Assembly (NCBI GenBank): GCA_910584605.1
Contig: CAJUAW010000067.1
Location: 1 to 14,837 of the forward strand
DNA: 14,837 nt
Source of the DNA: an uncultured Oscillospiraceae bacterium
GTDB taxonomy: Bacteria; Bacillota_A; Clostridia; Oscillospirales; Oscillospiraceae
Direction: 5' to 3'
Shown: positions 14,104 through 14,837 of the stretch, piece by piece
Layout: each line of letters opens with the position of its first letter
How positions within the stretch are numbered: position 1 is the first letter of the stretch
Made by a program: the position numbers and the translations under genes
The notes under the pieces: model-generated
The model's input: the letters and a program-made list of their open reading frames with translations, nothing else
The model's database searches: none
What the model was told of the DNA's origin: nothing

Positions 14104-14837
14104 CACCCGTTCAGCTCCCGGCAGGCCCGGTACAGGGGGAGCCAGGCGCTGCCCCGCTTCTTCATGACGTTTTCCAGATACTCCTTCCAGGAGAGCTTAT
14201 CCTTGTCCTCGTCCTTTACCACCGCGCCCTGGAGGGCGGCGGCCAGATCGGACGCCGAGATGGCACCGTCCCCGAAGCTGACGGCCAGGGCCATGGAGTT
14301 GGCCAGCAGGGAGATGGCCTCCGCCGTGGACAGCACCCCGGAGGTGGGCTTCAGCTTCTGCTTGCCGTCCAGAGTGGCTCCGGCGCGCAGCTCCCGGAAG
14401 ATGGTGACGATCTGCTCCACCGTGTCCCCGCCGGGCTGGCTGGCGTTCAGGTCCAGCCCGGCGGACAGCTCGGCCACCCGAGTCTGGACGATCTCCATCT
14501 CGGTGGCGATGTCGGCGGGGGTGGGCAGGACGATCATGTTGAACCGCCGCTTCAGGGCGGCGGACATGTCGTTGACCCCCTTGTCCCGGGTGTTGGCGGT
14601 GGCGATGAGGGAAAAGCCCTTCTGGGCTGGGACCTCCAGCCCCAGCTCGGAGACGGAGAGCCGCTTCTCCGACAGGATGGAGATCAGGGCGTCCTGCACC
14701 TCGCTGGCGCAGCGGGAGATCTCCTCCACCCGGGCAATGGAACCGGTCTCCATAGCCCGGTACACCGGGCTTTTCACCATGGCCTCGGGGCAGGGCCCCT
14801 TGGCGATGAGCATGGCGTAGTTCCAGGAGTAGCGGAT
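14103..14837 (-). CDS. AAA+ ATPase (MoxR/dynein-related AAA_5 type), 5' end outside the window
   Basis: The C-terminal 244 residues are present, and the reading frame stays open to the right edge (IRYSWNYAMLIAKGP). Visible motifs are a Walker-B-like segment (SIARVEEISRCASEVQDAL), ISILSEKRLSV, sensor 1 (SLIATANTRDKG), and the RR-F arginine-finger region (ALKRRFNMIVLPTP). A small helical lid follows (TAEAISLLANSMALAVSFGD). The Walker A loop must lie beyond 14837. Such ATPases remodel partner proteins and are commonly paired with VWA proteins. Here the stop overlaps the DUF5682 start and the VWA gene follows it, so all three are translated from one message. The ATG at 14813 is internal and is not the true start. 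Confidence 0.85.
   Translation of the reverse strand: MRYSWNYAMLIAKGPCPEAMVKSPVYRAMETGSIARVEEISRCASEVQDALISILSEKRLSVSELGLEVPAQKGFSLIATANTRDKGVNDMSAALKRRFNMIVLPTPADIATEMEIVQTRVAELSAGLDLNASQPGGDTVEQIVTIFRELRAGATLDGKQKLKPTSGVLSTAEAISLLANSMALAVSFGDGAISASDLAAALQGAVVKDEDKDKLSWKEYLENVMKKRGSAWLPLYRACRELNG

Noticed and set aside
13228..14820. 530-codon plus-strand frame
   Set aside because: It is antisense to the DUF5682 and ATPase genes, which have family motifs and coupled starts.

Overview
The window looks like chromosome of a high-GC anaerobic gut Clostridium, probably in the Oscillospiraceae (Flavonifractor, Lawsonibacter or Intestinimonas relatives). This is inferred from GC-rich coding, strong AGGAGG ribosome sites, TTGC-type promoters, a trimeric [FeFe] hydrogenase and an integrative-element replication gene of the kind common in these hosts. 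No rRNA, tRNA or CRISPR array was seen.

Left edge (1-about 1320, minus strand): the end of an integrative/conjugative element. It holds a complete helix-turn-helix replication-initiator-like gene (DUF6017 type) and a 24-codon PcfB-like stub. Upstream is a structured leader with a hairpin that hides a start codon, a strong intrinsic terminator and a possible leader peptide. A nested inverted repeat at 1266-1320 marks the probable junction with the GC-rich chromosome.

1346-4636 (plus strand): one operon of fapA-like DUF342 gene, CheX-type phosphatase and CheY-like receiver, followed by a broken family-5 glycoside hydrolase. The hydrolase has a signal peptide in one frame and the C-terminal half of the catalytic domain in another. 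A strong terminator closes the operon.

4656-5657 (minus strand): a LysR-type regulator that has lost nearly all of its effector domain, overlapping an intact ogt (O6-alkylguanine-DNA methyltransferase). It is transcribed divergently from an unrecognised 168-residue protein (5754-6260).

6331-10688 (plus strand): hydC-hydB-hydA, a NADH-linked, probably electron-bifurcating [FeFe] hydrogenase. It has its own promoter and terminator. hydB contains a perfect 141-bp in-frame tandem duplication. HydA has every H-cluster and accessory-cluster ligand.

10673-14837 (minus strand): a coupled operon of AAA+ ATPase (5' end outside the window), DUF5682 protein and VWA-domain protein. This is the best candidate for a poorly described system: an ATPase plus a MIDAS-containing partner around a large protein that carries GxxH...E...GxxH motifs reminiscent of the TraB/Tiki/ChaN fold.

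Three lesions within about 4.5 kb (hydrolase deletion, LysR deletion, hydB duplication) suggest either recent genome decay or assembly faults. Raw reads would decide.
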